Origin: Janthinobacterium sp. TND4EL3
Lineage (GTDB): Bacteria > Pseudomonadota > Gammaproteobacteria > Burkholderiales > Burkholderiaceae_D
Direction of reading: 5' to 3'
Assembly: GCF_900156175.1 (NCBI RefSeq)
Contig: NZ_FTMV01000003.1
Coordinates: 372,001-436,000, forward strand
DNA length: 64,000 nt
Each line of letters begins with the position of its first letter. Within the stretch, counting starts at the first letter, position 1. This document shows, in pieces, positions 1 to 8,787 of this stretch. Both the position numbers and the translations under genes were made by a program. Under the pieces are notes generated by a model, which saw only the letters and a program-made list of their open reading frames with translations, was not told where the DNA came from and did not search any database.

Positions 1-572
1 GTCTCGTTGAGGAAATAGCCGAGCGCGGCGGAAAAGATGACGGCCAGCTGCTGGCTGGCCGATTGCCAGCTGACGTAATAGCCCTTGTTGCCCGGCGTTG
101 CCATTTCGGACAGGTAGACCGACACGCCGCCCAGTTCCACGCCGGCGGAAAAGCCTTGCAGCAAACGCCCGGCCAGCACCAGGAATGGCGCCAGCAGGCC
201 GATGGTGGCGTAGCCGGGCACGAAGGCGATCAGCGCCGTGCCGGAGGCCATGATGGCCAGGGTCAGCACCAGGCCCTTGCGGCGGCCGATGCGGTCGATA
301 TAGCTGCCGAGGATGATGGCGCCGAGCGGGCGCATGAAAAAACCGGCGCCGAAGGTGGCGAACGTCATCATCAGGGCCGCATATTCGCTGGTGGCGGGGA
401 AGAACGCCCTGGATATGTACGTCGCATAAAAGCCGAACAGGAAAAAATCGTACATTTCGATGAAGTTCCCGCTCGTCACGCGGATGACGGTGGCGATGCG
501 CGAGGGCGCGCGCGCCGGTGCCGATGGCGCCAGCGCTTCGGCGACGGGGGTGGCGGTGGATGGAATGGCCAT
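1..572 (-). CDS. MFS transporter, metabolite:H+ symporter family (citrate/tricarballylate-type), 3' end outside window
   Basis: Inner-membrane secondary transporter of the MHS branch of the major facilitator superfamily; only about the first 190 residues are visible because the gene runs off the left edge. The translation has the MHS opening [17 protein letters not shown], then the loop-2/3 signature DRIGRRKG after the motif RPLGAIILG, and a long third/fourth helix region with [16 protein letters not shown]. These are closest to citrate/tricarballylate proton symporters (CitA/TcuC type) as I know them. The start at 572 follows an AGAGG ribosome site. It lies 35 bases after the binding-protein gene on the same strand, so the two are probably cotranscribed under the divergent LysR regulator. 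The substrate is inferred, most likely a tri- or dicarboxylate. Confidence 0.85.
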   Translation of the reverse strand, partial: MAIPSTATPVAEALAPSAPARAPSRIATVIRVTSGNFIEMYDFFLFGFYATYISRAFFPATSEYAALMMTFATFGAGFFMRPLGAIILGSYIDRIGRRKGLVLTLAIMASGTALIAFVPGYATIGLLAPFLVLAGRLLQGFSAGVELGGVSVYLSEMATPGNKGYYVSWQSASQQLAVIFSAALGYFLNE

Positions 573-607
573 GGTTTACCTCTGGAGAAAAGATGGAGTG
601 ACGTCGT

Positions 608-1429
608 TTAGTGCGCGCTTGGCATCGGCTTTGGCGCCGGCGGCAGCGCCGATGCCGGTTGCAGGCCGGTGGCCTCGATCACGCCGGCGCTGGCGGGAGC
701 GGCGAGGAAGCGCAGCAAGGCGCGTCCGGCGTCCGGCTGCCGGGCATTGCGCACCAGCGCCGCTGAAAACTCCGTCAGCTGCTGCACCTGCGCCGGCAGC
801 AGGCCGACGAGGTCGATGCCTTCGACCGGCATCAGCTCGCTGCGCTGCTGGCAGCCGAAATCGGCCTGGCCGCGGGCGATGATTTCACCGACCGGGGTGG
901 CGGGAATTTTCGCGGCCTTGCCCTGCATCTGCTGCGCGATGTGGAGCTTGTTCATCAGCTGCCGCTCGATGTATTCGCCGCTGGCGCTGTCGGAATAAGC
1001 CACTGTTTGCGCTTGCAGGAAAGCGCTGCGCAAGCCATCGATGGTGCTGATGTCCGGCTTCGCCGCGCCGTGCCGCACGGCGCAGGCGATCGGCGACTGC
1101 GCCAGCACCACCTTGCTGCCGGGGACCAGGCGGCCTTCCTGCATCAGCTTGTCAAGCGCGTCGCCGACCATGATGACGACGTCGATCTGCTCGCCGCGCG
1201 CCAGGCGCGCCGGGATCGCATTGCTGGTGGTGCCCATCGACGGTCCCCATGCGGACAGCAGCCTGTCGCCGCTGGCGCGCTCGTAGGCGGGCGCCAGATT
1301 CTTGTAGGCCTGGGCGAAGCCGCCCGAGCTGACCACGTGGATGTCGGCGGCGTGCGCCGTGCCGGCGGCAAGCAGGAGCAGCGCCGCAAGAAGGGGGTGG
1401 GACTTTCGCGGCAGAGCAGGGTGAAGCAT
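608..1429 (-). CDS. ModA-like periplasmic substrate-binding protein
   Basis: A 273-residue exported protein with a cleavable signal peptide (hydrophobic stretch LLAALLLLAAGTAHA). The mature part has the type II periplasmic-binding fold of the molybdate-binding group (SBP_bac_11-like): IHVVSSGGFAQAY at the start, a central segment containing GEQIDVVIM, and a late DFGCQQRSELMPVEG segment. No modB/modC permease or ATPase is adjacent; the partner in the same operon is a proton symporter, and a LysR gene is divergent. A role in sensing or capturing a small carboxylate for that symporter is therefore inferred rather than molybdate uptake. The start at 1429 has GGAG about eight bases upstream. Confidence 0.8.
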   Translation of the reverse strand: MLHPALPRKSHPLLAALLLLAAGTAHAADIHVVSSGGFAQAYKNLAPAYERASGDRLLSAWGPSMGTTSNAIPARLARGEQIDVVIMVGDALDKLMQEGRLVPGSKVVLAQSPIACAVRHGAAKPDISTIDGLRSAFLQAQTVAYSDSASGEYIERQLMNKLHIAQQMQGKAAKIPATPVGEIIARGQADFGCQQRSELMPVEGIDLVGLLPAQVQQLTEFSAALVRNARQPDAGRALLRFLAAPASAGVIEATGLQPASALPPAPKPMPSAH

Positions 1430-1726
1430 GATGGTGACTCCTATCGTTCATTTTTTGGGCGTGCGGTCCGGCGTCAAGCCGGCGCCATGACGGTCGCTGG
1501 CGCGTAGTGAGCGCGGTTTTTCGGGGGAAGGTGGCGGCTGGCGCGGTCGATGCCGCGGCGCATGGCGGGCGTGATGCCGCTTGGCGCCCGTAACAGCGCG
1601 CACGTACAACGAAGTCGCATGGTGTCTCCTGTGGGGTGATGCCTTCTTGGCGAGGCTCAGCATGAAGATCCCATCATCGTTGAAATGGCATAATTTGATA
1701 ATTGCAATTTTTCCGAGGATTAATGC

Positions 1727-2641
1727 ATGTCGCGCATCAATTACGACTTACATGATTTGCAGGCCTTTGTGGCCGTGGCGGAGCGCAACAGCTTTCGCCA
1801 GGCGGCGGCCGATCTGTTCCTGTCGCAGCCTGCGCTGAGCCGCCGCATCGACAAGCTGGAGGATGCCCTGGGCGTCAGGCTGTTCGCGCGCACCACGCGG
1901 CGCGTGCAGCTGACCAATGTGGGGCAGGCCTTCCTGGTGAACGTGCGCGATGCGCTCAACGGGCTGGAAGATGCCGTGCTGGGCGTGGCCGACCTGGCCG
2001 CGCACCGCACCGGGACGGTGACGTTCGCCTGCGTCCCCTCGGCCGTCTGGCACTTCCTGCCCGATGTGCTCAAGCGCTTCAGCGCGCAGTTCCCGAAGAT
2101 CCGCGTGCGCGTGCATGACGAAAGCGCGCAGGACGTGCTTAACCTCGTGCTGGCCGGCGAGGCGGATTTCGGCATCAGCTTTACGGGGGCGGAAAATCCC
2201 GAGATCCATTTCCAGCCCATCTATGTCGAAAGCTACGTGCTGGCGATGCGGCACGATCATCCGCTGGCCAGGCGCAAGAAGCTGAGCTGGAAGGAGACCG
2301 TCGACGAACGCTATATTTCGGTGGCCAAGTCGAGCGGCAACCGCAGCGTGCTCGACGCCGCGCTGTCCGGCGTGGAGAAGCATCCGTGGATCTCGTGCGA
2401 GATCAACCACGTGTCAGGCGTGCTGGCGCTGGTGGCGTCGGGGCTGGGCGTGGCGGCGGTGCCCGGGCTGTCCATCCTGCCGGCGCAGCAAAATACGGTG
2501 GTCGGCGTGCCGCTCGTCAATCCCGCCGTCAAGCGGACGCTGGGCCTGATCAGCAAGCACCGGCACGCGATGCCGCCGGCGTCGCGCACCCTGTTCGACA
2601 TGCTGATCGCGAGCTTGGAAAAGCAGCGGCGGGCGACGTGA
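1727..2641 (+). CDS. LysR-family transcriptional regulator
   Basis: A 304-residue LysR-type regulator. The N-terminal winged helix-turn-helix is clear (LQAFVAVAERNSFRQAAADL followed by SQPALSRRIDKLE), and the remainder is a periplasmic-binding-like effector domain. It is divergent from the binding-protein/MHS-symporter operon, the usual arrangement for a LysR regulator and its target. The 297-base intergenic space (1430-1726) has no convincing gene; just before the start it is AT-rich and includes the 10-base palindrome AATTGCAATT at 1700-1709, a possible part of the operator. The ATG at 1727 follows GAGGAT. The effector is unknown, probably the substrate of the transporter. Confidence 0.93.
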   Translation: MSRINYDLHDLQAFVAVAERNSFRQAAADLFLSQPALSRRIDKLEDALGVRLFARTTRRVQLTNVGQAFLVNVRDALNGLEDAVLGVADLAAHRTGTVTFACVPSAVWHFLPDVLKRFSAQFPKIRVRVHDESAQDVLNLVLAGEADFGISFTGAENPEIHFQPIYVESYVLAMRHDHPLARRKKLSWKETVDERYISVAKSSGNRSVLDAALSGVEKHPWISCEINHVSGVLALVASGLGVAAVPGLSILPAQQNTVVGVPLVNPAVKRTLGLISKHRHAMPPASRTLFDMLIASLEKQRRAT

Positions 2642-2949
2642 GGGCATAGGCGCGGCAGGCGCACGGCCGCCTTGCCTGCGGCGCCCAGCTGCTGCCGGCG
2701 CAGGGCTGGGCCTGGCCTGTCCGCCAGCGTGGGCGAGATGATTGTCGCACTGGAGCAAGTCCCTGGCGCGGCGCCTGGCGGCCGATGCGGATTTCGCCGC
2801 AATCGTCGGCGCGTATGTCGACGAGGCGACAGCATGAAGGCGCGCAGCTTGGATTCGCTGCGGCACGGCGCCTAATCCGACAACGCTGTTGGCTCCGCTA
2901 CTGTTGTCGGATCACGCAGGCCCGGCGGCCAGCTGATCCGGCCAGCCGT
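2642..2949. other. Intergenic region with a possible decayed gene remnant
   Basis: No intact gene is visible. On the + strand, one frame reads GLSASVGEMIVALEQV at 2717-2764. The neighbouring frame, from about 2739, reads LARRLAADADFAAIVGAY and ends at the TGA at 2834-2836. Together they look like one protein tail joined across a frameshift, with codon usage like that of real genes. The rest holds a palindromic element described separately. I cannot name the family of the remnant. Confidence 0.4.
2875..2912. repeat. Palindromic REP-like element
   Basis: A perfect 10-base inverted repeat, ATCCGACAAC (2875-2884) and GTTGTCGGAT (2903-2912), sits downstream of uvrB. Its arms share the core TAATCCGAC with the palindrome at 54882-54907, so both look like members of one intergenic repeat family. 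It could also terminate uvrB transcription, but there is no T tract next to it. Confidence 0.6.
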
Positions 2950-5037
2950 TTATTTGCCCAGGATCGACGCCACATTGTCCGTGCCGGGTGCGCCGAACAG
3001 CTGCTGCTTGAGGACGTGCAGCTGGTCGCGCACTTGCGCCGCCTTTTCGAATTCCAGGTTCTTGGCGTGGTCGACCATCAGCTTTTCCAGGCGCTTGATT
3101 TCCTTGCTGACCTGCTTTTCGCTCATGGCTTCGAACTTGGCCGCTTCCTGCGCCACCTGCAGGGTTTCGCGCGCTTCCTGCGGGCTGTAGACGCCGTCGA
3201 TCATCTCGCGGATCGATTTTTTGACGCCGATCGGGATGATGTTGTTGGCCGTATTGAAGGCGATCTGCTTGGCGCGGCGGCGCTCCGTCTCGTCGATGGC
3301 GCGGCGCATGGAATCGGTGATGCGGTCGCCGTACAGGATCGCCGTGCCGTTCAGGTTGCGCGCGGCGCGGCCGATGGTCTGGATCAAGCTGCGCTCGGAG
3401 CGCAAGAAGCCTTCCTTGTCCGCGTCGAGGATGGCGACCAGCGACACTTCCGGCAAGTCCAGGCCCTCGCGCAGCAGGTTGATCCCCACCAGCACGTCGA
3501 AGGTGCCCAGGCGCAGGTCGCGCAGGATTTCCACGCGCTCCACCGTCTCGATATCGCTGTGCAGGTAGCGCACCTTGATGCCATGGTCGCCCAGGTATTC
3601 CGTCAATTGCTCCGACATGCGCTTGGTGAGGGTCGTCACGAGCACGCGCTCGTCCTTCTTGATGCGCTCGACGATTTCCGACATCAGGTCGTCCACCTGC
3701 GTGCTGGCGGGGCGCACGATGATCTGCGGGTCGACCAGGCCCGTGGGGCGCACGACCTGCTCGACCACCTGGTCGGAATGGGTCTTTTCGTATTCGGCCG
3801 GCGTGGCCGAGACGAACACGGTCTGGCGCATCTTCTGCTCGAATTCCTCGAATTTCAAGGGCCGGTTGTCGAGCGCCGACGGCAGGCGGAAGCCATAGTC
3901 GACCAGGTTCGTCTTGCGCGAGCGGTCGCCGTTGTACATGGCGCTCAGCTGGCCCGTCAGCACGTGCGACTCGTCGAGGAACATCAGGGCGTCGGGCGGC
4001 AGATAGTCGACCAGGGTCGGCGGCGGTTCGCCCGGCAGCGCGCCGCTCAGATGGCGCGAGTAGTTCTCGATGCCCTTGGTGAAACCGATTTCCGCCATCA
4101 TTTCCAGGTCGAAGCGCGTGCGCTGCTCCAGCCGCTGCTCTTCGATCAGTTTATTTTCCTTGCGGAAGAACTCGAGGCGCTCGCGCAGCTCGTCCTTGAT
4201 GGTTTCCACGGCGCGCAGCACGGTGGAGCGGGGCGTCACGTAGTGCGAGCCCGGATACACAGTGAAGCGGGGGATCTTTTGCCGCACGCGGCCCGTCAGC
4301 GGGTCGAACAGCTGGATCGATTCGATCTCGTCGTCGAACATTTCCAGGCGCACGGCCAGTTCCGCATGCTCGGCGGGGAAGATGTCGATGGTATCGCCGC
4401 GCACGCGGAAGGTGCCGCGGCCGAAATCGACCTCGTTGCGCGTGTACTGCATCTGGATCAGGCGCGCGATGACGTCGCGCTGGGCGACCCTGTCCTTGAC
4501 GCGCAGGGTCAATATCATCTGGTGGTATTCGTTCGGATTGCCGATACCGTAGATGGCCGAGACGGTGGCGACGATGATGACGTCGCGCCGCTCCATCAGC
4601 GACTTGGTGCACGACAGGCGCATCTGTTCGATATGCTCGTTGATCGACGAGTCCTTTTCGATGAACAGGTCGCGCTGCGGCACGTAGGCTTCCGGCTGAT
4701 AGTAATCGTAGTAGCTGACGAAGTATTCGACGGCGTTCTGCGGGAAAAAGTCGCGGAACTCGCTGTACAGCTGCGCCGCCAAGGTCTTGTTCGGCGCGAA
4801 GACGATGGCGGGCCGGCCCATGCGCGCGATGACGTTGGCCATGGTGTAGGTCTTGCCCGAACCGGTCACGCCCAGCAGGGTCTGGAAGGCCAAACCGTCG
4901 GCAATCCCCTCGGACAGCTGGGCGATTGCCGTGGGCTGATCGCCGGCCGGAGGGAAGGGCTGGTGCAGCTTGAAGGGGGAGTCCGGGAAAGAGATAATTG
5001 CGCTTTCCGCCTCGCTGGCGGTAGATAATTCGGGCAT
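2950..5037 (-). CDS. uvrB: Excinuclease ABC subunit UvrB
   Basis: The 695-residue UvrB subunit of the UvrABC nucleotide excision repair nuclease, which verifies DNA damage and holds the pre-incision complex. Walker A is GVTGSGKT at residues 56-63. The damage-probing beta-hairpin region [15 protein letters not shown] follows at about 108-122, then a DESH helicase motif (MFLDESH), the helicase VI region QTIGRAARN, and a C-terminal UVR motif that binds UvrC (about residues 650-685). Length and motifs are complete. It is divergent from the aminotransferase at 5150, and the shared spacer is short. I did not find a convincing LexA box in that spacer, although uvrB is SOS-controlled in E. coli. Confidence 0.98.
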   Translation of the reverse strand: MPELSTASEAESAIISFPDSPFKLHQPFPPAGDQPTAIAQLSEGIADGLAFQTLLGVTGSGKTYTMANVIARMGRPAIVFAPNKTLAAQLYSEFRDFFPQNAVEYFVSYYDYYQPEAYVPQRDLFIEKDSSINEHIEQMRLSCTKSLMERRDVIIVATVSAIYGIGNPNEYHQMILTLRVKDRVAQRDVIARLIQMQYTRNEVDFGRGTFRVRGDTIDIFPAEHAELAVRLEMFDDEIESIQLFDPLTGRVRQKIPRFTVYPGSHYVTPRSTVLRAVETIKDELRERLEFFRKENKLIEEQRLEQRTRFDLEMMAEIGFTKGIENYSRHLSGALPGEPPPTLVDYLPPDALMFLDESHVLTGQLSAMYNGDRSRKTNLVDYGFRLPSALDNRPLKFEEFEQKMRQTVFVSATPAEYEKTHSDQVVEQVVRPTGLVDPQIIVRPASTQVDDLMSEIVERIKKDERVLVTTLTKRMSEQLTEYLGDHGIKVRYLHSDIETVERVEILRDLRLGTFDVLVGINLLREGLDLPEVSLVAILDADKEGFLRSERSLIQTIGRAARNLNGTAILYGDRITDSMRRAIDETERRRAKQIAFNTANNIIPIGVKKSIREMIDGVYSPQEARETLQVAQEAAKFEAMSEKQVSKEIKRLEKLMVDHAKNLEFEKAAQVRDQLHVLKQQLFGAPGTDNVASILGK

Positions 5038-5149
5038 GTGAATCAGACCTTTGTTAGAATAGTGCTCTGCTGGCGGCCCTGGCGTTGTATTTTGGGGCGC
5101 TGTCTACAACTCCGCTGTGAACCTGCTTCCAATCGAATCCAATCTTATC

Positions 5150-6364
5150 ATGACGAACCCAACTGTTTCTGCCAGTCTGTTTAGCGCCATCGAGATGGCC
5201 CCACGCGACCCGATCCTGGGCATCACCGAAGCATTTAACGCGGACCAGAATCCCGCCAAAATCAATCTGGGCGTTGGCGTCTATTATGACGACAACGGTA
5301 AAGTGCCTCTGTTAGCTTGCGTACGCAAGGCGGAAGCCATCCTGATCGAACAGGCCGCCCCACGCACCTATCTGCCGATCGAAGGCCTGGCTGCCTACGA
5401 CAAGGCGGTGCAGGAACTCGTATTTGGCGCCGACAGCGCCGTAATTCAAGAGCGCCGCGCCGTCACCGTGCAAGCCATCGGCGGCACGGGCGCACTGAAG
5501 ATCGGTGCCGACTTCCTGCAGCGCTTCGCGCCAGGCGCGCAAGTCTACATCAGCGACCCGAGCTGGGAAAACCACCGCGCGCTGTTCGAGAACGCCGGTT
5601 TCGTTGTAAATAACTACACCTATTACGACGCCGCCACCCATGGCGTGAACTTCGACGGCATGCTGGCCAGCCTGAACGCCATGCCGGCCGGCTCCATCGT
5701 CGTGCTGCACGCCTGCTGCCATAACCCGACCGGCGCCGACCTGAGCGTGGCCCAGTGGGACCAGATCATCAGCGTGGTCACCGCGCGCGGCCTGGTGCCG
5801 TTCCTGGACATGGCCTATCAGGGCTTCGCCAATGGCATCGCCGAAGACGGCGCCGTGGTGCGCCGCTTTGCCGACGCGGGCGGCCCGCTGCTGGTGTCGA
5901 ACTCGTTCTCGAAGTCATTCTCGCTGTACGGCGAGCGCGTGGGCGCACTGAGCGTCGTCGCCGCCAGCGCCGATGAAGCGGCCCGCCTGCTGTCGCAGCT
6001 CAAGCGCGTCGTGCGCACCAACTACTCGAACCCGCCAGTCCATGGCGGCAAGGTGGTCGCCACTGTCCTGGCCACGCCGGAACTGCGCCAGCTGTGGGAA
6101 GAGGAACTGGCCGGCATGCGCGTGCGCATCCGCGAAATGCGCAATGCCTTCGTGGAAAAGCTGAAAGCCAAGGCGCCAGGCCACGACTTCGAATTCGTGC
6201 GCCAGCAAATCGGCATGTTCTCGTACTCCGGCCTCACCAAGGAGCAGGTGGCATCGTTGCGCGAGCAATCGATCTACGCCGTCGACACGGGCCGTATCTG
6301 CGTGGCTGCATTGAATTCGCGCAACATCGACATCGTTATTGACGCGATCGCCAAAGTACTTTAA
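5150..6364 (+). CDS. Aromatic/aspartate aminotransferase (PLP, class I)
   Basis: A 404-residue fold-type I aminotransferase of the aspartate/tyrosine aminotransferase group (AspC/TyrB), moving amino groups between aspartate or aromatic amino acids and 2-oxoglutarate. The N-terminal motif INLGVGVYYDDNGK is typical of the family. The PLP-binding lysine is K255 in SNSFSKSFSLYGERVG, and the substrate-carboxylate-binding region lies near the C-terminus. An upstream in-frame GTG (5117) would add 11 residues, but the ATG at 5150 gives the standard family N-terminus. Whether aspartate or aromatic substrates dominate cannot be read from the sequence, so no symbol is given. Confidence 0.93.
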   Translation: MTNPTVSASLFSAIEMAPRDPILGITEAFNADQNPAKINLGVGVYYDDNGKVPLLACVRKAEAILIEQAAPRTYLPIEGLAAYDKAVQELVFGADSAVIQERRAVTVQAIGGTGALKIGADFLQRFAPGAQVYISDPSWENHRALFENAGFVVNNYTYYDAATHGVNFDGMLASLNAMPAGSIVVLHACCHNPTGADLSVAQWDQIISVVTARGLVPFLDMAYQGFANGIAEDGAVVRRFADAGGPLLVSNSFSKSFSLYGERVGALSVVAASADEAARLLSQLKRVVRTNYSNPPVHGGKVVATVLATPELRQLWEEELAGMRVRIREMRNAFVEKLKAKAPGHDFEFVRQQIGMFSYSGLTKEQVASLREQSIYAVDTGRICVAALNSRNIDIVIDAIAKVL

Positions 6365-6455
6365 TATCTTGCTTCTTCGGCGTTGCACGCAAGTGCGGCG
6401 CGGATGGCAGTAGAAAGTCGGTAATGGCCGTGTTTGTGAAGATGCAGTATCCGTC

Positions 6456-6484
6456 TTGCAAATATGGAACATACGACATATAAT
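6456..6484 (+). promoter_or_regulatory. sigma70 promoter of tRNA-Asn copy 1
   Basis: -35 TTGCAA (6456-6461), a 17-base spacer and a perfect -10 TATAAT (6479-6484), ending 11 bases before the tRNA. Confidence 0.8.
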
Positions 6485-6495
6485 ATTGCCTCTTT

Positions 6496-6571
6496 TCCCT
6501 GATAGCTCAGTTGGTAGAGCGACGGACTGTTAATCCGCAGGTCCCTGGTTCGAGTCCAGGTCGGGGAGCCA
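6496..6571 (+). tRNA. tRNA-Asn (GTT), copy 1
   Basis: A 76-base tRNA with encoded CCA. The acceptor stem TCCCTGA pairs with TCGGGGA, the discriminator is G, the D arm contains AGCTCAGTTGGTAGAGC, the anticodon loop is CTGTTAA with anticodon GTT at 6529-6531, and the T arm contains GGTTCGAGTCC. It is identical to the copies at 6707, 7326 and 16813. Confidence 0.98.
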
Positions 6572-6579
6572 GAATTCGG

Positions 6580-6610
6580 AAGGCCACGTTGAAAGACGTG
6601 GCCTTTTTTG
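6580..6610 (+). terminator. Rho-independent terminator of tRNA-Asn copy 1
   Basis: A perfect 10-base stem, AAGGCCACGT/ACGTGGCCTT, with a 6-base loop followed by a T tract; it starts 9 bases after the tRNA. Confidence 0.93.
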
Positions 6611-6666
6611 TTTTTCCGGTGCCGGCTCGTCGTTTGGGACGGGGTAAGATTTTCCCTATGGAAATC

Positions 6667-6695
6667 TGGACAGCGCCAGGTTTGGCCTATATAAT
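6667..6695 (+). promoter_or_regulatory. sigma70 promoter of tRNA-Asn copy 2
   Basis: -35 TGGACA (6667-6672), 17-base spacer, -10 TATAAT (6690-6695). The same -35 hexamer recurs before copies 3 and 4. Confidence 0.85.
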
Positions 6696-6706
6696 ACGGC
6701 CTCTTT

Positions 6707-6782
6707 TCCCTGATAGCTCAGTTGGTAGAGCGACGGACTGTTAATCCGCAGGTCCCTGGTTCGAGTCCAGGTCGGGGAGCCA
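6707..6782 (+). tRNA. tRNA-Asn (GTT), copy 2
   Basis: Identical in all 76 bases, including CCA, to the copy at 6496. The anticodon GTT falls at 6740-6742. Confidence 0.98.
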
Positions 6783-6790
6783 GAATTCGG

Positions 6791-6822
6791 AAGGCCATGT
6801 TGAAAAACATGGCCTTTTTTGT
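6791..6822 (+). terminator. Rho-independent terminator of tRNA-Asn copy 2
   Basis: Stem AAGGCCATGT/ACATGGCCTT with a 6-base loop and a T tract. It differs from the copy 1 terminator by a compensating change that keeps the pairing. Confidence 0.93.
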
Positions 6823-6905
6823 TTTTCGCCCCAGCCAGCAGGGCCGGCCGGTGCGTGATCGCGTTTTGCGCTATCCTGAAGGCATCACTTCAGGAGCGCC
6901 TTCCC

Positions 6906-7232
6906 ATGACTTGTACCTCCGCCTTGCGCCATATCGTCCTGTGCGACTTTCTCGATGGCATTACCGCTGCCAAGCATGCCGAACTGGTCTATGAATTTTC
7001 CCAGCTGAAACACCGTATTCCCGGCATCCTGCAATTCGAGTGGGGGCCGAATGTCAGCCCGGAAGGCCTCGACGATGGTTTTACCGATTGCTTTACCCTC
7101 ACCTTTGCCGGCGCCCCCGCGCGCGACGTCTACCTGAGCCATCCGGCCCACCTGGCCTTTGTCGAGCTGCTCAAGCCGTGGCTGGGGCGGGTGCTGGTTG
7201 TTGACTATAGTCCGCAGGAAAATCCCGGCTGA
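6906..7232 (+). CDS. Dabb (stress-responsive A/B barrel) domain protein
   Basis: A 108-residue single-domain protein of the Dabb family (dimeric alpha/beta barrel). Family features are RHIVLCDFLDGITAA at the start, a central PGILQFEWGPNVSPEG, a block TDCFTLTFAG, and YLSHPAHLAFVELLKPWL near the end, which contains the conserved Y-x-x-H-P. Members bind small ligands or act as monooxygenase-like or cyclase-like enzymes; which applies here is unknown. The gene sits alone between two tRNA-Asn units. I chose the ATG at 6906 because it follows AGGAG closely and gives the normal family length. Confidence 0.85.
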   Translation: MTCTSALRHIVLCDFLDGITAAKHAELVYEFSQLKHRIPGILQFEWGPNVSPEGLDDGFTDCFTLTFAGAPARDVYLSHPAHLAFVELLKPWLGRVLVVDYSPQENPG

Positions 7233-7285
7233 ACGGCAACGCGCGGCGGGCGCAGGGGGAAAATGCATTTTTCCCCTGCGAAGTC

Positions 7286-7314
7286 TGGACATCTGAAAGT
7301 TTGCCCTATAAAAT
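7286..7314 (+). promoter_or_regulatory. sigma70 promoter of tRNA-Asn copy 3
   Basis: -35 TGGACA (7286-7291), 17-base spacer, -10 TAAAAT (7309-7314). Confidence 0.75.
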
Positions 7315-7325
7315 GCGGCCTCTTT

Positions 7326-7401
7326 TCCCTGATAGCTCAGTTGGTAGAGCGACGGACTGTTAATCCGCAGGTCCCTGGTTCGAGTCCAGGTCGGGGAGCC
7401 A
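7326..7401 (+). tRNA. tRNA-Asn (GTT), copy 3
   Basis: 76 bases with CCA, identical to the other three copies in the window; anticodon GTT at 7359-7361. Confidence 0.98.
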
Positions 7402-7419
7402 GAACACCAGCAGTATCGG

Positions 7420-7449
7420 AAAGCCCAGCCTTGAACGGCTGGGCTTTTT
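7420..7449 (+). terminator. Rho-independent terminator of tRNA-Asn copy 3
   Basis: An 11-base stem, AAAGCCCAGCC/GGCTGGGCTTT, with loop TTGAAC and a following T tract. It lies between the tRNA and the convergent hydrolase gene and may serve both directions. Confidence 0.9.
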
Positions 7450-7463
7450 GCGTTTTGGCGCTC

Positions 7464-8453
7464 TTACCTGTTCGCTTGAATCGTCTCCCGCGTCTTGATG
7501 ATGGCTTCTTGAAATTGCACCGGTTCATCCTGGTGTATCTGATGCCCGGATTGCTCAAATAGAAACAAGCCTTTCCTTGGCGCCTGCAGTGCCTCGAAAT
7601 ACGCTTGCGTGATCCTGGTCGAAGTCTGGATGTCGTTCTTGCCGACGAAGAAGTACACGGGGCAGTCGACGCTTTGCAAGGTCTTCGGCAGATCGATGTG
7701 CATGACCTCGTTCCACACGGGGGACCAGGTCTTCGACCATTGCAGAAAGCCCGTCTTGAAGCCCTCGCTCGTTGCAAATTGCTTGCCATCCTTGTAAAAG
7801 AGCCATTTCCTCAAATAAAACATGCTTTCGTCACTGGTAAACGGGAAATTGACGCTGTTCAGTTCCTCGCTGGCGACGGCATTGTCCTTGAAATGCTCTT
7901 TCAGGGTCTGCAGTAATTCCTTCTCGCTTTCCAGCTGGCTGACGACAGGATTGGACGCGAAATAGGCATGCAGCAGTTCCGGATGATGCTTGACGATATA
8001 AAAACCGAGCACGTTGCCCCAGGAACTGCCGAGCAGGTATATCTTGTCCTGTTTCAACTCTTTTCGCAGAAATTGGATGACTTCATATGTATCCTGCTCC
8101 ATCTGTGCGACGGACGGCTGGGTGGGGGAGGGATTCAGTTTCAGGGTTTTTCCCGCGTCCCGCTGGTCCCATTGCACCAGCGTAAACTCGCTCTTCAGGG
8201 CATTGGTAAAGGCGTCCGCGCCCTTGATCATGGAGCTTCCCGGGCCGCCTGATAAGAACAGCAGGACGGGCTTGCTGGCGTCGTCGGTTTTGATTTCGAT
8301 GAGCTGTTTTATGCCGCCGATGTCAGGCGTCAGCGTGGTGCTGATGTGAGCGGATACCTTCCTGGGTGTTGCTTCCTGCGTGGCTTGTGCCTGGCATGCA
8401 TAAAATGGAAGCAGGGTGGTCAGGAGAACTAAAAACGTCATTTTTCTTGTCAT
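7464..8453 (-). CDS. Secreted alpha/beta hydrolase (peptidase S33-like)
   Basis: A 329-residue exported hydrolase. A signal peptide follows the ATG at 8453 (MTRKMTFLVLLTTLLPFYAC), ending in a Cys that could be a lipid-attachment site (FYAC is an imperfect lipobox). The fold signatures are those of proline iminopeptidase-like S33 enzymes: the oxyanion motif SGGPGSS, the following QWDQRDAGKT, nucleophile Ser in GSSWG, acid Asp in FVGKNDIQ and His in QSGHQIHQDE. Known members are aminopeptidases or esterases; the substrate here is unknown. The open frame extends 38 codons upstream, but those residues look random and would hide the signal peptide, so I rejected that start. Base use is more AT-rich than in the neighbours, a weak hint of transfer. 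Confidence 0.85.
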   Translation of the reverse strand: MTRKMTFLVLLTTLLPFYACQAQATQEATPRKVSAHISTTLTPDIGGIKQLIEIKTDDASKPVLLFLSGGPGSSMIKGADAFTNALKSEFTLVQWDQRDAGKTLKLNPSPTQPSVAQMEQDTYEVIQFLRKELKQDKIYLLGSSWGNVLGFYIVKHHPELLHAYFASNPVVSQLESEKELLQTLKEHFKDNAVASEELNSVNFPFTSDESMFYLRKWLFYKDGKQFATSEGFKTGFLQWSKTWSPVWNEVMHIDLPKTLQSVDCPVYFFVGKNDIQTSTRITQAYFEALQAPRKGLFLFEQSGHQIHQDEPVQFQEAIIKTRETIQANR

Positions 8454-8787
8454 GGTCTTGTCATCAGTTTCAGGTTGATTGCATCGGCGCATCACGCGTC
8501 GCGTTGGAATAGCTGCTTCTTGGGCGGCAGGCCCGTCCGCCTGGCATGGTCTGCCGCGGTGCGTCATTGTCTCCTCGTCAGAAATGTACTTGCATGGAAG
8601 GACGGGCGTCGATGCTCCGGTTCATGAGGGGCGGGCTGCCTATTTGCCATGCTGCCAATTTTTAAGCAAGCTTGCAATCATTTCAAGAGGGGGAGTGGCA
8701 TTCCTCTTCATCTGCGCCGGCAAGCCTGCCGCGCGGCTCAGCGACCGTGCCTGCTCTGGCCCGCTAACGCCTCGTAGTAATACTCCA
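8454..8787. other. Intergenic region without recognised genes
   Basis: Several open frames cross this stretch but none resembles a known protein or has good start signals. It separates the divergently read hydrolase and dehydrogenase operon. Its right end leads into the dehydrogenase promoter. Confidence 0.5.

Noticed and set aside
2785-5028. A 747-codon + strand open frame opposite uvrB
   Set aside because: High GC leaves long open frames opposite real genes. The - strand has complete UvrB motifs; the + strand product has no recognisable domain and is His/Arg/Asp rich in the way antisense frames are.
5038-5149. LexA box between uvrB and the aminotransferase
   Set aside because: Expected from E. 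coli, but no CTGT-N8-ACAG match is present in this spacer.
6572-6706. Spaces between identical tRNA genes as phage or island attachment sites
   Set aside because: No integrase, no truncated tRNA end and no foreign gene lies between the copies; only promoters and terminators.
6511-6744. A short open frame reading MVERRTVNPQVPGSSPGRGA across the tRNA-Asn gene
   Set aside because: The peptide is only the translation of the tRNA sequence; it recurs at each copy. It is a known type of false annotation.
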